Of a stretch of DNA of 64,000 nt, positions 19,750 to 29,103 are shown one piece after another. The stretch covers positions 1 through 64,000 of the forward strand of contig NZ_JANIBJ010000006.1 of the NCBI RefSeq assembly GCF_024505185.1. Direction: 5' to 3'. Numbering within the stretch: the first letter of the stretch is position 1; every line of letters begins with the position of its first letter. A program made the position numbers and the translations under genes. The stretch is from Methylomonas subterranea (GTDB lineage: Bacteria > Pseudomonadota > Gammaproteobacteria > Methylococcales > Methylomonadaceae). Below the pieces are notes generated by a model. That model was not told the origin of the DNA, searched no databases, and saw only the letters and a list, made by a program, of their open reading frames with translations.

Positions 19750-21039
19750 ATGAGTTCTATAATCGAAGTAAAGGTCCCCGACGTCGGCAACGTGCCCGAG
19801 ATCGACATTGTCGAAGTATTAATTCAGCCCGGCGACGTGGTGGCCGTGGAGCAAACCCTGGCGGTGATGGAAACCGACAAGGCCACCATGGACTTGCCCT
19901 CCAGCGCGGCCGGCGTTATCAAAACCGTGCATATCAAGCCTGGCGATAAAGTGGCGGAAGGCACGTTGATCGCCACCGTCGAAGTCAGCGAAGCGGCCAC
20001 GGCCGCTGCTCCCGCGCCGGCGGAACCCAGCCCGGCGCCCGCGCCTGCTCCGGTAGCGCTGGCCGAAGCCCCCAAGCCCGAACCCGCCAAGCCTGCGGCC
20101 GCACCCTCGGCTCCCGTTGCAAGCAGTGGCGAAGCGGTTAAAGCTCATGCCACCCCCAGCGTCAGACTCTATGCCCGCGAACTCGGCGTCGATCTTGGCA
20201 AACTGCAAACCGGCAGCGGTCGCAAGGGTCGCATCCTGAAAAGCGATGTGCAAAATTTCGTCAAGCAGGCGATGGCTACTGCTGGCGCGGCGGGCGGTGG
20301 AGCGGGTATTCCCAGTATTCCCGCCGTCGATTTCAGCCAGTTCGGCGAAATCGAGGAAAAGCCTTTAAGTAAAATCAAGCGCCTGACCGGACAAAACCTG
20401 ACCCGGGTCTGGCTGAATTTGCCGCTGGTGACTTATCACGACGAAGTGGCCATCGACGAAATGGAAGAATTCCGTAAAGCCACCAATGCCGGCCAAGGCA
20501 AAGATGGCATCAAACTGACGGGATTGGTCTTCATCATGAAGGCGCTGGTTGGAGCGATGCAGAAGTATCCGTCCTTCAACAGTTCCTTGTCGCCGGAAGG
20601 CGATAAGCTGTTCTTAAAAAAGTATTTCCATCTCGGCATTGCCGTGGATACCCCCAACGGCTTGGTGGTACCGGTGATTCGGGATGTGGATAAAAAAGGC
20701 ATTTTCCAACTGTCCACGGAACTGGCGGAGGTCAGCGAACTGGCCAGACAGGGCAAGCTGAAACCGTCCGACATGCAGGGCGGCTGCATGACCATCTCCA
20801 GCCTGGGAGGCATCGGCGGCAGCGCCTTTACGCCGATTGTGAATGCGCCGGAAGTGGCGATTTTGGGCGTCACCCGCGCCAAGGTGCAGCCGGTCTGGAA
20901 CGGTTCCGCATTCGAACCAAAACTGATGCTGCCGCTGGATATCACTTACGACCACCGCGTCATCGACGGTGCCGAAGGTGCTCGCTTCATGGAAGCCCTC
21001 AAGGCCAATCTGGCGGATATTCGGCGCTTGTTGCTGTAA
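19750..21039 (+). CDS. aceF: Dihydrolipoamide acetyltransferase (E2 of pyruvate dehydrogenase)
   Basis: The 429-residue protein has a single N-terminal lipoyl domain with the modified lysine in METDKATMDLPS (about residue 43), an alanine/proline-rich flexible linker (about 80-125), a peripheral subunit-binding domain with ATPSVRLYARELG (about 133), and a C-terminal catalytic domain ending in TYDHRVIDGAEGARF with the catalytic histidine and aspartate. E. coli AceF has three lipoyl domains, so one is at the low end but common. It follows aceE closely. Confidence 0.95.
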   Translation: MSSIIEVKVPDVGNVPEIDIVEVLIQPGDVVAVEQTLAVMETDKATMDLPSSAAGVIKTVHIKPGDKVAEGTLIATVEVSEAATAAAPAPAEPSPAPAPAPVALAEAPKPEPAKPAAAPSAPVASSGEAVKAHATPSVRLYARELGVDLGKLQTGSGRKGRILKSDVQNFVKQAMATAGAAGGGAGIPSIPAVDFSQFGEIEEKPLSKIKRLTGQNLTRVWLNLPLVTYHDEVAIDEMEEFRKATNAGQGKDGIKLTGLVFIMKALVGAMQKYPSFNSSLSPEGDKLFLKKYFHLGIAVDTPNGLVVPVIRDVDKKGIFQLSTELAEVSELARQGKLKPSDMQGGCMTISSLGGIGGSAFTPIVNAPEVAILGVTRAKVQPVWNGSAFEPKLMLPLDITYDHRVIDGAEGARFMEALKANLADIRRLLL

Positions 21040-21053
21040 ACAGGGCCGTTGAC

Positions 21054-21077
21054 CCCGGAGTCGCCGCAGACTCCGGG
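21054..21077 (+). terminator. Hairpin after aceF
   Basis: CCCGGAGTC (21054-21062) pairs perfectly with GACTCCGGG (21069-21077) around a six-base loop, 14 bases after the aceF stop. Only a short CTTTC follows, so it may stabilise the 3' end rather than end transcription on its own. Confidence 0.5.
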
Positions 21078-21199
21078 AGCTTTCGGCGCTAGCCCCCTTA
21101 TAAGCTGTCTTCTGTCGCATGACTGAGCGGTTAAGGTGAACGTCCCTCTTTAAAGCGAGGGGTTGCCACCGGCCACGGGAAGCAATTAACAGCCATTGC

Positions 21200-21898
21200 T
21201 TACCCGGCCGAAAAATCCACAGTCAGGCGTCTTGCCATATCGGCCTTGCGCGCGAGCATCTTGTCGGCCAGGGCCCGAGTGCCGCTGGCGCTCAGGATGG
21301 TCTCGACAATCCGTTCGTCGGATATTCCCAGCACCACCTTCACGGCCCGTTCAATGTCGTCCGGATTCATGCCGGCGAATAGTTTGGCCGCGTGCGGATT
21401 GCCTTGGTCTGTTCGCAGAACGTCCAGTTCATCCACCTGGGTCCCGAACGCTTTGCCCTTGGGATCGCCTTGGGCCCGGAATGCCAGCGCTCCACCGACA
21501 TCGAGCGTCAACACAATGCCGTTTGCCACCCCCTGGTTGTCGCCGTGGTAGCCGGCGGCGTCCCAGTTGGCGGTCCAGGCGTGCACGCCGAACCAGTGTT
21601 GCGCCTGTTTGCGTTCGTTTTCGCTGAGATGCGCGACGCATTTTTTATCGAGATCGACCCATGCGGTAGCGACCCGGTCTGGCGCCATCGTACTCACGTA
21701 GGGCAATGTCGGCGCGCCAGCCAATCGGTAAAGCTTGGCCGCTATCATTTCGTTACGGGCATGAGCGGGTGATTCCGGCGACTTCACGTAATAGCGCCTT
21801 CCCTGGCCGTCTTGAAAGATGCCGGCCGGGTTGCTGCCCAGTTGCCCGCCAACCCGCAGCAGCGTGTCGGTATCGAGCAAAAAATCCACCTCGTTCAT
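21200..21898 (-). CDS. Small HipA/PI3K-like kinase-fold protein
   Basis: The 232-residue protein reads as a minimal kinase. It has a glycine-rich nucleotide loop GSNPAGIFQD (about residue 21) and a lysine strand RRYYVKSP (about 39). The helix NEMIAAKLYRLAGAP carries a candidate glutamate, and a catalytic segment NWDAAGYHGDNQG (about 115-128) follows. A metal-binding LDVGGALAFRAQG (about 138) completes the set. This layout recalls HipA and actin-fragmin/PI3-4-kinase-like folds rather than Hanks kinases. The phosphatase gene lies 13 bases upstream in the same direction, which suggests the two act on one target. The identity of the substrate (protein, nucleotide or tRNA) is open. Confidence 0.6.
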   Translation of the reverse strand: MNEVDFLLDTDTLLRVGGQLGSNPAGIFQDGQGRRYYVKSPESPAHARNEMIAAKLYRLAGAPTLPYVSTMAPDRVATAWVDLDKKCVAHLSENERKQAQHWFGVHAWTANWDAAGYHGDNQGVANGIVLTLDVGGALAFRAQGDPKGKAFGTQVDELDVLRTDQGNPHAAKLFAGMNPDDIERAVKVVLGISDERIVETILSASGTRALADKMLARKADMARRLTVDFSAG

Positions 21899-21911
21899 CG
21901 GCGGCCCTGCC

Positions 21912-22466
21912 TCAGGGAATGGGCTTGATTCGGCGCACCAGCGCCAGTTGCGCCGGCGTTTCTATAGCGCCCTGGCGGACGCGGCGAACGGCATGAATAG
22001 CTGCATCGGCATCCATGCCCAATTCCACCAGCAAGCGGGCGGCTATCATGCCGGCCCGGCCCAGGCCGCCCTTGCAATGAACCAGCACGTCATGGCCGTT
22101 GCGCAACAAGTCGCGTATTTCGCGGCCTTGCGTGAGCCAATGTCGTTCGAAGGCCGGGGTGGGAACGGAAAAGTCGGCGATGGGCAGATGCAGCCAAGCC
22201 ATGCCGCGCGCGCGTATCTCGTGCCCAAGCAGCGGTACCTTGAGCGCCGAAAGTTCGGCGGGCTCCACCAGCGTCAACACCAGTTTCGCACCCCAAGCGG
22301 AAATGCTGTCCAGATCGATACCGAGGTCGCGCTCCCAGGCCCCGGTGAGGGCAAAATGGTCATGCTTGCCGGGGCAAAAGGTAATGCCGATCCGACCGTG
22401 CGACGGGCTCGCGCGGACTTCGGCGATTTGCAGGGGGTGTGTGTGGCTTGTCCGTGGGGTTGCCAT
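21912..22466 (-). CDS. Dual-specificity/tyrosine phosphatase (CDKN3-like)
   Basis: The 184-residue protein has the cysteine-phosphatase signature VHCKGGLGRAG (about residue 137: HCxxGxxRxG), with the P-loop cysteine and arginine both intact. The likely general-acid aspartate is in HLPIADFSVPT (about 101). The AWERDLGIDLDSISAWGAK segment and overall size fit the bacterial CDKN3-like group, members of which are often found fused or adjacent to ADP-ribosylglycohydrolases. Here the partner is the kinase-like gene 13 bases downstream. The start at 22466 gives MATPRTSHTHP; an internal start is possible. Confidence 0.8.
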   Translation of the reverse strand: MATPRTSHTHPLQIAEVRASPSHGRIGITFCPGKHDHFALTGAWERDLGIDLDSISAWGAKLVLTLVEPAELSALKVPLLGHEIRARGMAWLHLPIADFSVPTPAFERHWLTQGREIRDLLRNGHDVLVHCKGGLGRAGMIAARLLVELGMDADAAIHAVRRVRQGAIETPAQLALVRRIKPIP

Positions 22467-22559
22467 GGCGAGTTCCTGCCGGATATTGAATGTCGGTAAG
22501 GGCTTCGGCTTTAATGACTTCTCTATCAGGAAAATGACGATAATTGGCTGGATGGCAGT

Positions 22560-22955
22560 TTAATGCGCGTCCGAGTTGGCGGGAGCCATCTCGAATATGA
22601 TGATTTCCGCTTCGCCCTTGCCGACATTCTCCACCGTCATTTCAGCGCCGGTTTCCCAAAATACTTGGCCCGGGCCAAATACATTGGTTTGGCCGTTATC
22701 TTCGATTTTCAATTTGCCCTTCAGGACAAAACGCGGTCCAGGGCCTTCGTGGGTATGCAGCGGCGTTTTATAGCCCTTGGGAAAGTGCACGCGGATTACC
22801 TTGGTGTCCACTTCCTTGCTTGGCAGCGACACCTGCTTGTTCAATAACAATTCGCGGGAGAATTTTGCCGGCGACGGGTCGGCATTGGCGACGGGCATGG
22901 ACAGGATAGGCCACAAGGCGGACGCCAGACAAAAAACGCGGATTATGGGTTTCAC
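22560..22955 (-). CDS. Secreted cupin-domain protein
   Basis: The 131-residue protein has a signal peptide (about residues 1-25, ending near ANADPSP) and a single cupin fold. Motif 1 is represented by HTHEGPGPRFVLKGKL (about 67) and motif 2 by GPGQVFWETGAEMTVENVG. Two histidines and a glutamate could bind a metal, but motif 2 lacks the usual histidine. Function is unknown. It is the first gene left of the RND operon's end, 109 bases downstream of it, and is probably separately transcribed. Confidence 0.75.
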   Translation of the reverse strand: MKPIIRVFCLASALWPILSMPVANADPSPAKFSRELLLNKQVSLPSKEVDTKVIRVHFPKGYKTPLHTHEGPGPRFVLKGKLKIEDNGQTNVFGPGQVFWETGAEMTVENVGKGEAEIIIFEMAPANSDAH

Positions 22956-23064
22956 GATGGATTCCTCCTAACAGGATTGCATGATTAAGCGCCGGTCGGA
23001 ACGCCGATTGGGCGGAACCGATCTTCGCGCGGGAATGCCGGGGCATGGCCCCAGCATACAACGA

Positions 23065-26000
23065 CTATTGCTCGACTTCCACCGCCTTGGGCATATTCCG
23101 ATTGATCAGGAAATATACCAGGGGTATCACCACCAGCGAGAACAAGGTCGAGGCGATAATACCGAAGATAAAACTCCAGGCAAGTCCCGAGAAGATCGGG
23201 TCTAGCACTATCATCACCGAGCCCAGCACCGCGGAGGCCGCCGTCAAAAAGATCGGATTCAAGCGGGTGGCGCCGGCTTCGACGATGGCGTCGGTCAAGC
23301 TGATATCCGGGTTGCCGCGATAAATGTTCTCGATAAAATCGATCAGAATGATGGAATTCCTTACCACGATGCCGGCCAGCGCAATCATGCCTATCATCGC
23401 CGTGGCGGTGAAATATACCGGGTCCGCGTATTGGCCCACATCAGCCGAAAACAGATTGATGAACCAGAAGCCGGGCATGATGCCGATGACCGTCAACGGA
23501 ATCGCAATCATCATGATCAGCGGCACGCCCAGCGAACCGGTCTGCCCAACCAGCAGGATGTAGATCATCACCATGGCCGCCGCGAAGGCCAGGCCCAAAT
23601 CGCGGAACACGTCCACGGTGATTTTCCATTCGCCTTCGCCGGCCATTTCAGCGCGGTAGCCGGCCGGCAGCGGTTGTTCCTCCAGCTTGTCGCCCAAATC
23701 CCACACCGCTTCCACCGGGCTGCGGCCGGCCATTTCGCCCAGCACGTAGGAAACCGGTTGCAGATTCTTGTGATAAATGGTCTGGTCGCCGCCCTCGCGT
23801 TCAAAATGGCCCAATTCGCTCAGGCGCACCAAGTCTCCGTTGGCCGATTTCACCGACAGGGTCAGCAAATCGGTCTCGGACGACCGGGCGGCTCTGGGCA
23901 ATTGCAGTCCTATCAGCAGAGGCTGGCGTTCGCTGGCGACGTGCAGGGTGCCGGCCATGCCTCCTTCCACCGCCAGTTTCAGACTATTGGCCACTTGTTG
24001 ATTGTTGATGCCCAGCAAGGCGGCCTTGTCCTGATCGAGAATGAAATGCAGACGCTCCCGCGGGGCTTCCACATAATCGTCCACATCGACCACGCCGGCG
24101 GTTTTTTCCAGCTCGGCGCGCACACGATTTGATACCTGGATGATGTCGGCATAACGGGCTTCCGGCGGGCCGTAGATTTCCGCCACCACGCTGGATAAAA
24201 CCGGCGGGCCCGGCGGCATTTCGACGATTTTGACGTTGGCGCCGTATTGTTTGCCGATGCGCTCGATATCCGGCCGCATGCGCAGGGCTATCGCATGCGA
24301 CTGTTGCTCGCGGCGGGTTTTGTCGACCAACACCAAGCGAATGTCGCCGACGTAAGCACCGCGCCGCAGATAATAATGCCGCACCAGGCCATTGAAATCC
24401 ATCGGCGACGCCAGACCGACATAGGTTTGATAATTGCTCACTTCGTTGACCGTGGCAAGATATCGACCCAGCGCTACCGCCACTTCGTCGGTCGCTTCCA
24501 GGGACGAGCCGCGCGGCATGTCGATCACCAGTTGCAGCTCGTTTTTATTGTCGAACGGCAACAGTTTCAAGGGTACCACCCGAGTGACCGCCATCAGGGT
24601 GGACAGCACGAAGGCAATAAAAACCGCCAGCAAAAACCAAAACGCCTTGGATTTGTGGAGCAGCAGCGGCGTCATGATCGCTTGGTAAATCTTGAATCCT
24701 CGGGTATCCCGCAATTGGAATTCCGGGCCGTGATCCTTGCCGTAATCGGCCTTCAACAACTTGTAACTGGCCCAGGGCGTCACGGTAAAGGCGATCAGCA
24801 AGGACATCAACATCGCAATCGGCACGTTGAAGGCCATGGGCGCCATGTAAGGCCCCATCATGCCGGTGATGAAAAACATCGGCACGAAAGACATGATGAC
24901 GGCAAAGGTGGCCAATATAGTCGGCGGACGGATTTCGTTGACCGCCGTCAGCAAGGCCCGCAACGGCGGTTCCTTGCGCATCTTGTAATGGCGGTGGATG
25001 TTTTCGACGTCGACGATGGGGTCGTCCACCAGCAAACCCAAGGACAGGATCAGGGCGAACAGCGTCACCCGGTTGATGGTGTAGCCGAACAACAAATCCA
25101 GCATCAGTGTCACCGCAAAAGTCATCGGCACGGCCAGCGACACGATCAAGGATTCCTTGAAACCCAGCGACAGCGCCAGCAGCACGATGATGGTCAAAAT
25201 GGCGATACTTAAATGCATCACCAGTTCGTTGACCTTGTGATCGGCGGTTTCGCCGTAGTTGCGGGTAACCGTCACCAGCACATCATTGGGAATCAAGCTG
25301 CCATGCAGTTGCTCGGTCAATGCCAATACCTGTTCGGCGACGGCGACTGCGTTGCTGCCGCGCCGCTTGGCGATGGCGATGGTGGCCATTTGCCGTTCCT
25401 CGCCAACCTCCGGCGGGGTGTCGCCGGCGTGGCCGACGGTTTTCATCTGCCCCACGCCCGGCCCGAAACCGATGCGGGTGTAGTAATCGGTATCCGCGGC
25501 ACCGTCGATAATTTCCGCGACATCCCTTAAATAGACCAGTCTGCCGCCAACGCTTTTCAGGACCGTGGCCCCGACTTGCTCCACGGACTGGTAATTCGGT
25601 CCGGCTTCCAGCAGGATCTCGCGGTTGTCTTGATTCAGCCGGCCGGCCGCCAGATTGACGTTGCCGCCGGCCAAGCTTTGTTGCAGTTCCAGCAGACTGA
25701 CGCCGGCGGCCTGCAGTTTCGCGGGGTCGGGATACACCGAAATCCGCCGCGGCGCGGCGCCCAGCACGTAGCTTTTGCCCACGTCGTCTATGGCGCGTAA
25801 ACGCTCGATCAGCTCTTCGGCGATACGGCGAATGGACATGATGTCCTCGGCGGACTTGGGCATGGACAGGCCGAGCAGCAGAATCGGCACGTCGTCGATT
25901 TCAACCGGTTTGACCACCCAATCGGTGACGCCGGGCGGAATGATGTCGAGATTGGCTTCCAGTTTGTCGCGGGTTTTGATCAGACTGTCTTCTATGCTTT

Positions 26001-26340
26001 GTCCGACTTCGTAACGAACCGTAACCAGCGCCTGACTTGGACTGGAAGCGGAGTAGACATACTCCACGCCTTGGATTTGCTTTAACAGCACTTCCAGCGG
26101 CGTGGTGACGCGCTTCTCGACTTCCTCCGCCGTTGCTCCCGGATATTGCACGAACACGTCCATCACCGGCACGATGATTTGCGGATCTTCCTCGCGCGGT
26201 GTCAACCAGAGCGCGGCGGCGCCTGCCAGCAAGGAAATCAGCAGAAACAGCAGCGACAGGTGCGAAGTGGTAAACAAACGGACGATGGCGACCGTCAGAC
26301 TGTCTTTTTGCCCTTCGGTGGATTTCATGGCGTCTTTCAT
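23065..26340 (-). CDS. RND efflux pump inner-membrane transporter
   Basis: The 1091-residue protein has the RND two-fold arrangement of 12 membrane segments and two large periplasmic loops. It shows VQYPGATAEEVEKRVTTPLE near the N-terminus, and a proton-relay aspartate pair in GLLVDDPIVDVENIHRHY (about residue 437). DP replaces the usual DDAIVVVEN, placing it in the MMPL/AcrB-like group with 'DDPIVD', which I associate with a less studied RND subfamily. A second-half GIVVRNSIILIDF is also present. It overlaps the membrane-fusion gene by four bases (ATGA). The substrate is unknown. Confidence 0.9.
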   Translation of the reverse strand: MKDAMKSTEGQKDSLTVAIVRLFTTSHLSLLFLLISLLAGAAALWLTPREEDPQIIVPVMDVFVQYPGATAEEVEKRVTTPLEVLLKQIQGVEYVYSASSPSQALVTVRYEVGQSIEDSLIKTRDKLEANLDIIPPGVTDWVVKPVEIDDVPILLLGLSMPKSAEDIMSIRRIAEELIERLRAIDDVGKSYVLGAAPRRISVYPDPAKLQAAGVSLLELQQSLAGGNVNLAAGRLNQDNREILLEAGPNYQSVEQVGATVLKSVGGRLVYLRDVAEIIDGAADTDYYTRIGFGPGVGQMKTVGHAGDTPPEVGEERQMATIAIAKRRGSNAVAVAEQVLALTEQLHGSLIPNDVLVTVTRNYGETADHKVNELVMHLSIAILTIIVLLALSLGFKESLIVSLAVPMTFAVTLMLDLLFGYTINRVTLFALILSLGLLVDDPIVDVENIHRHYKMRKEPPLRALLTAVNEIRPPTILATFAVIMSFVPMFFITGMMGPYMAPMAFNVPIAMLMSLLIAFTVTPWASYKLLKADYGKDHGPEFQLRDTRGFKIYQAIMTPLLLHKSKAFWFLLAVFIAFVLSTLMAVTRVVPLKLLPFDNKNELQLVIDMPRGSSLEATDEVAVALGRYLATVNEVSNYQTYVGLASPMDFNGLVRHYYLRRGAYVGDIRLVLVDKTRREQQSHAIALRMRPDIERIGKQYGANVKIVEMPPGPPVLSSVVAEIYGPPEARYADIIQVSNRVRAELEKTAGVVDVDDYVEAPRERLHFILDQDKAALLGINNQQVANSLKLAVEGGMAGTLHVASERQPLLIGLQLPRAARSSETDLLTLSVKSANGDLVRLSELGHFEREGGDQTIYHKNLQPVSYVLGEMAGRSPVEAVWDLGDKLEEQPLPAGYRAEMAGEGEWKITVDVFRDLGLAFAAAMVMIYILLVGQTGSLGVPLIMMIAIPLTVIGIMPGFWFINLFSADVGQYADPVYFTATAMIGMIALAGIVVRNSIILIDFIENIYRGNPDISLTDAIVEAGATRLNPIFLTAASAVLGSVMIVLDPIFSGLAWSFIFGIIASTLFSLVVIPLVYFLINRNMPKAVEVEQ

Positions 26341-27455
26341 GGCAGCTGCCCGCCATCGCCTGGCAAGGACGCCGCGCCGCTAATCAGAATGGTTTCGCCT
26401 TCACGCAGGCCGGACAAGACTTCGATTCTTGATCCATACTGTTTGCCCGCGCGGATATGGCGGGTGGTCAGGCCTTGACCCTCCAGCACTTTAACCGCCT
26501 GTAACTGGCCATATTGCACGATGGCCGTTACCGGAATCAGCAGGGCTTGTTGCTCGGCCAGGCAGGCCAGTTCCAGCCAGCCGAACTGGCCTTGCCTTAC
26601 GCCCTCGACTTTCGGCAATTTGACCTTGACGCCTTGGGTGCGGGTTTGCGGGTCGATTTCCGGGGCAATTTCATCCACCGTCGCCGTCAAGATTTGCCGA
26701 GGGGCCTCGAGACGCACCCCGACTGTCATACCCAATTTGATGGCGGCCGCGCACTGGCTGGCAATGGCGGCTTCCAGGCGCAAGTCGTCCGGTTTATGCA
26801 GGGTGACGATGGGTTGATTGGGTAAACCCATGTCGCCCGGCTCTTGCAGGCGTTCGCCGATGATGCCGTCGAACGGCGCGTACAACACGTTTTCCCCCAA
26901 CATCACCTTGCTTTGGTTGGCCGCACTGGCGGCTTGAGCCGCCGTGGCGCGCGCCGCCTTGGCTTGAGCCAAGGCCGCTTCGTAAGCCTGTGTGGTCGCC
27001 GCCTGTTTTTCATACAGGCCAAGCATGCGTTTTTCGTCCGCGCTGGCTTGCCCGGCTTGCGCTTGGGCGGCTACATGCGCGGCGCTGGCGGCTTGGTAGG
27101 CCGCGCGCAGGTCCCGGTCGTCGAGTCTGGCGATGATGTCGCCTTTTTTCACGCTATCGCCGGGGCGCACGGCGATTTCCACAATCCTGGCATTCAGTTT
27201 GGGGGCGATTTTTGCCGACAGGCGCGATTGCACGATGCCTTGCCAGGACAACACATTGTCCGCCGCCTGCTTGGCGACTTGCAGCGTTTGCGCGCCCGCC
27301 GGCAAGGATGCTGCATTTGGCGGGGTATTGCCGGGCGGGGTTTTGCTTGCGCCGCCCAAAATTCCCAAGGCGAATAAAATCACCAGCAGCAAGGCGGTGA
27401 TGGCCGCCGCCGGAATTAACCAGTTCGGTTTGTTCATGCCAAAGTGTTCGGTCAT
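26337..27455 (-). CDS. RND efflux membrane-fusion protein
   Basis: I start it at ATG 27455, which has AAGGAAAT nearby and lies 10 bases after the tolC-like stop; the longer frame would overlap that gene. The 372-residue periplasmic adaptor has an N-terminal membrane anchor (about residues 13-30). A biotinyl-lipoyl half (VRPGDSVKKGDIIARLDDRDL) is followed by an alpha-helical hairpin rich in alanine (AAYQAASAAHVAAQAQ) and the returning half (LYAPFDGIIGERLQEPGDMG). It bridges the RND pump and TolC-like channel. Confidence 0.92.
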   Translation of the reverse strand: MTEHFGMNKPNWLIPAAAITALLLVILFALGILGGASKTPPGNTPPNAASLPAGAQTLQVAKQAADNVLSWQGIVQSRLSAKIAPKLNARIVEIAVRPGDSVKKGDIIARLDDRDLRAAYQAASAAHVAAQAQAGQASADEKRMLGLYEKQAATTQAYEAALAQAKAARATAAQAASAANQSKVMLGENVLYAPFDGIIGERLQEPGDMGLPNQPIVTLHKPDDLRLEAAIASQCAAAIKLGMTVGVRLEAPRQILTATVDEIAPEIDPQTRTQGVKVKLPKVEGVRQGQFGWLELACLAEQQALLIPVTAIVQYGQLQAVKVLEGQGLTTRHIRAGKQYGSRIEVLSGLREGETILISGAASLPGDGGQLP

Positions 27456-27465
27456 CTCGATTTCC

Positions 27466-28803
27466 TTATTGCCAGAAGCCCGTGGCTTGCTTGAGTTCCG
27501 CTTCGGCGCGCAAGGCATCGAAACGGGCGTTGATTTGACGGCTGTGGGCCTTGTCGCGGGCGACTTCCGCTTCGATATAACGGGTCACGGTCACCACGCC
27601 GGCCCGCCGTTGTTCGTTGACCAGACGCAGGGCTTCCTCGGCGGAATCCACCGCAATCCCGGCAACTTCGGCGCGGCTCAAGGCGTCCTGTAATTTGAGT
27701 TGAGCGGATTTCAACTGGTTTTCGATACGCAGGCGGGTCTGCCGGGCGCTTTCAAGGGCGGCGGTCAACTCATGCTCGGCTTTTTTGATGTTTTCCTGGG
27801 TGGCGAAGCCGGAAAATATGTCCACTTCCACCATCACGCCGGCCGTGACGTTATCGCGATTGGCGCTGTAGGCCAGATCCTTGCTGTCGGAGCCGTAGCT
27901 GACAAAAGCATCCGCCCTGGGTAGATGGGCGGCTTGGGCCATCTTGACTTTTTGTTCGGCCATGGCCACCCGCTTTTCGGCGGCCATCAACTCGGGGTGG
28001 CGCGCCAGGGCCTGACCGAGCAAGTCGTCGAAACTGGCCGGGGTGTCCGGTAAGGCGGTCGGCCGGGCCGAATCGATCGGAAAACTTTCGCCAGCGCCGA
28101 GACCGAGCAGGGTTTTCAACATGCTTTGCGCCATTTCGATGGCGTTGGCCGCCTGAATTTCGGCATCCCTGGCTTCGGCCAATTGCACTTCCAGCGACAA
28201 CACGTCGGACTTCAGTACGGTTCCGGCATCGAAGCGAATTTTCGATTGGGCAAGCTCGCTTTGCACCGCTTCAATCGAACGCCGGCTGATGGCGTGTGCT
28301 TCCATGGCCGCCAGCTCGCCGTAATAGGCCGCGGTGACGTTGTTGAGCAGTTGATTGCGGGTGGCGGATTTTTCATATTCGGAGGTTTCCACGCCCAATT
28401 CGGCCGCCTGCTTGCCGTAGTAATCCCGGCCGCCGCGAAACAAGGAATAACTGGCGGTCACTTGCGGACGGTAATTGTCGACGCCGCCCGGGTGATTGAA
28501 ATCGCTGCCGGTAAAACTGAGACGCCGTTGCGCAATGATCATGGCAAAGGCCTGCGCCGGGTTATCGCTGTGCAGATACGATAGGCTGGCCTTTATTTGA
28601 GGGTAAAAGTTCGCCAAGGCTTCACCCAATTGGGCATTGGCCTGATCGATGCGGGCCTGCATGATGCCTAGCTCGGGGTTATTGGCCAATGCCGTATCCA
28701 TGGCCTGTTCCAGGGTATGCGGGCTTGGTCCGGAATCGGCGCGGACCGGATTAACCACCAGCATTAACGCGAACGGTATTTGCCAAAAGTGTTTGTGTCT
28801 CAT
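27466..28803 (-). CDS. TolC-family outer-membrane channel protein
   Basis: The 445-residue protein has a signal peptide (MRHKHFWQIPFALMLVVNPVRA) and two repeats of the outer-membrane efflux domain. The first repeat opens TLEQAMDTALANNPELGI (about 31), and the second DLLGQALARHPELMAAEKRV (about 253). The long alanine/glutamine-rich helices continue to the end. It is the first gene of the minus-strand tolC-MFP-RND operon, so the promoter should lie in 28804-29103. Confidence 0.92.
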   Translation of the reverse strand: MRHKHFWQIPFALMLVVNPVRADSGPSPHTLEQAMDTALANNPELGIMQARIDQANAQLGEALANFYPQIKASLSYLHSDNPAQAFAMIIAQRRLSFTGSDFNHPGGVDNYRPQVTASYSLFRGGRDYYGKQAAELGVETSEYEKSATRNQLLNNVTAAYYGELAAMEAHAISRRSIEAVQSELAQSKIRFDAGTVLKSDVLSLEVQLAEARDAEIQAANAIEMAQSMLKTLLGLGAGESFPIDSARPTALPDTPASFDDLLGQALARHPELMAAEKRVAMAEQKVKMAQAAHLPRADAFVSYGSDSKDLAYSANRDNVTAGVMVEVDIFSGFATQENIKKAEHELTAALESARQTRLRIENQLKSAQLKLQDALSRAEVAGIAVDSAEEALRLVNEQRRAGVVTVTRYIEAEVARDKAHSRQINARFDALRAEAELKQATGFWQ

Positions 28804-28865
28804 GAAAAAATCCGAATTCAGTTTGAACGGGTAATTTGTAACTATTCAGCGCTGGTGACGTGTGG

Positions 28866-28895
28866 GTCGGATGCGCTTCGCTTATCCGGCCTACG
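28866..28895. repeat. Short REP-like palindromic element
   Basis: GTCGGATGCGCTTCGCTTATCCGGCCTACG has arms CGGAT (28868-28872) and ATCCG (28884-28888) and the general look of enterobacterial REP elements, which also pair GGATGCG with TTATCC. Only one copy is seen in this window. Confidence 0.4.
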
Positions 28896-28950
28896 TTTGT
28901 TTTACGTTGTTTTGACCGAATAATAATTACGGTAATTAAAGTCATGGTAG

Positions 28951-29003
28951 GAGCGACGCATAGTCGCGATTCGCAAGGCCATCATCGCGACTATGCGTCT
29001 CTC
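28951..29003. repeat. 20-base near-perfect inverted repeat between sqr and the efflux operon
   Basis: GAGCGACGCATAGTCGCGAT (28951-28970) is mirrored at 28984-29003 with a single mismatch, around a 13-base spacer. The preceding GGTAG and the form of the arms recall REP sequences of other proteobacteria. It lies within the roughly 300-base gene-free interval 28804-29103 between the sqr stop and the tolC-like start, which otherwise shows the REP-like element and no gene. No T-run follows, so it is more a mobile repeat or mRNA-end hairpin than a canonical terminator. Confidence 0.6.
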
Positions 29004-29103
29004 CAACGAGACTGTCTTGCATTTGCCGGGGCGATGCGCTCATTACTCTCGGATTAAAGACAGCGGCGCGTGTGCCGCGACTTCACCGCTGTTTCGCCCT
29101 GTT

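Noticed and set aside
21110-21180. Segment GACTGAGCGGTTAAGG resembling the D-arm of a tRNA-Ser
   Set aside because: No acceptor stem pairing, no TTCGA T-arm and no variable arm can be built; it is only a chance match in the aceF 3' region.
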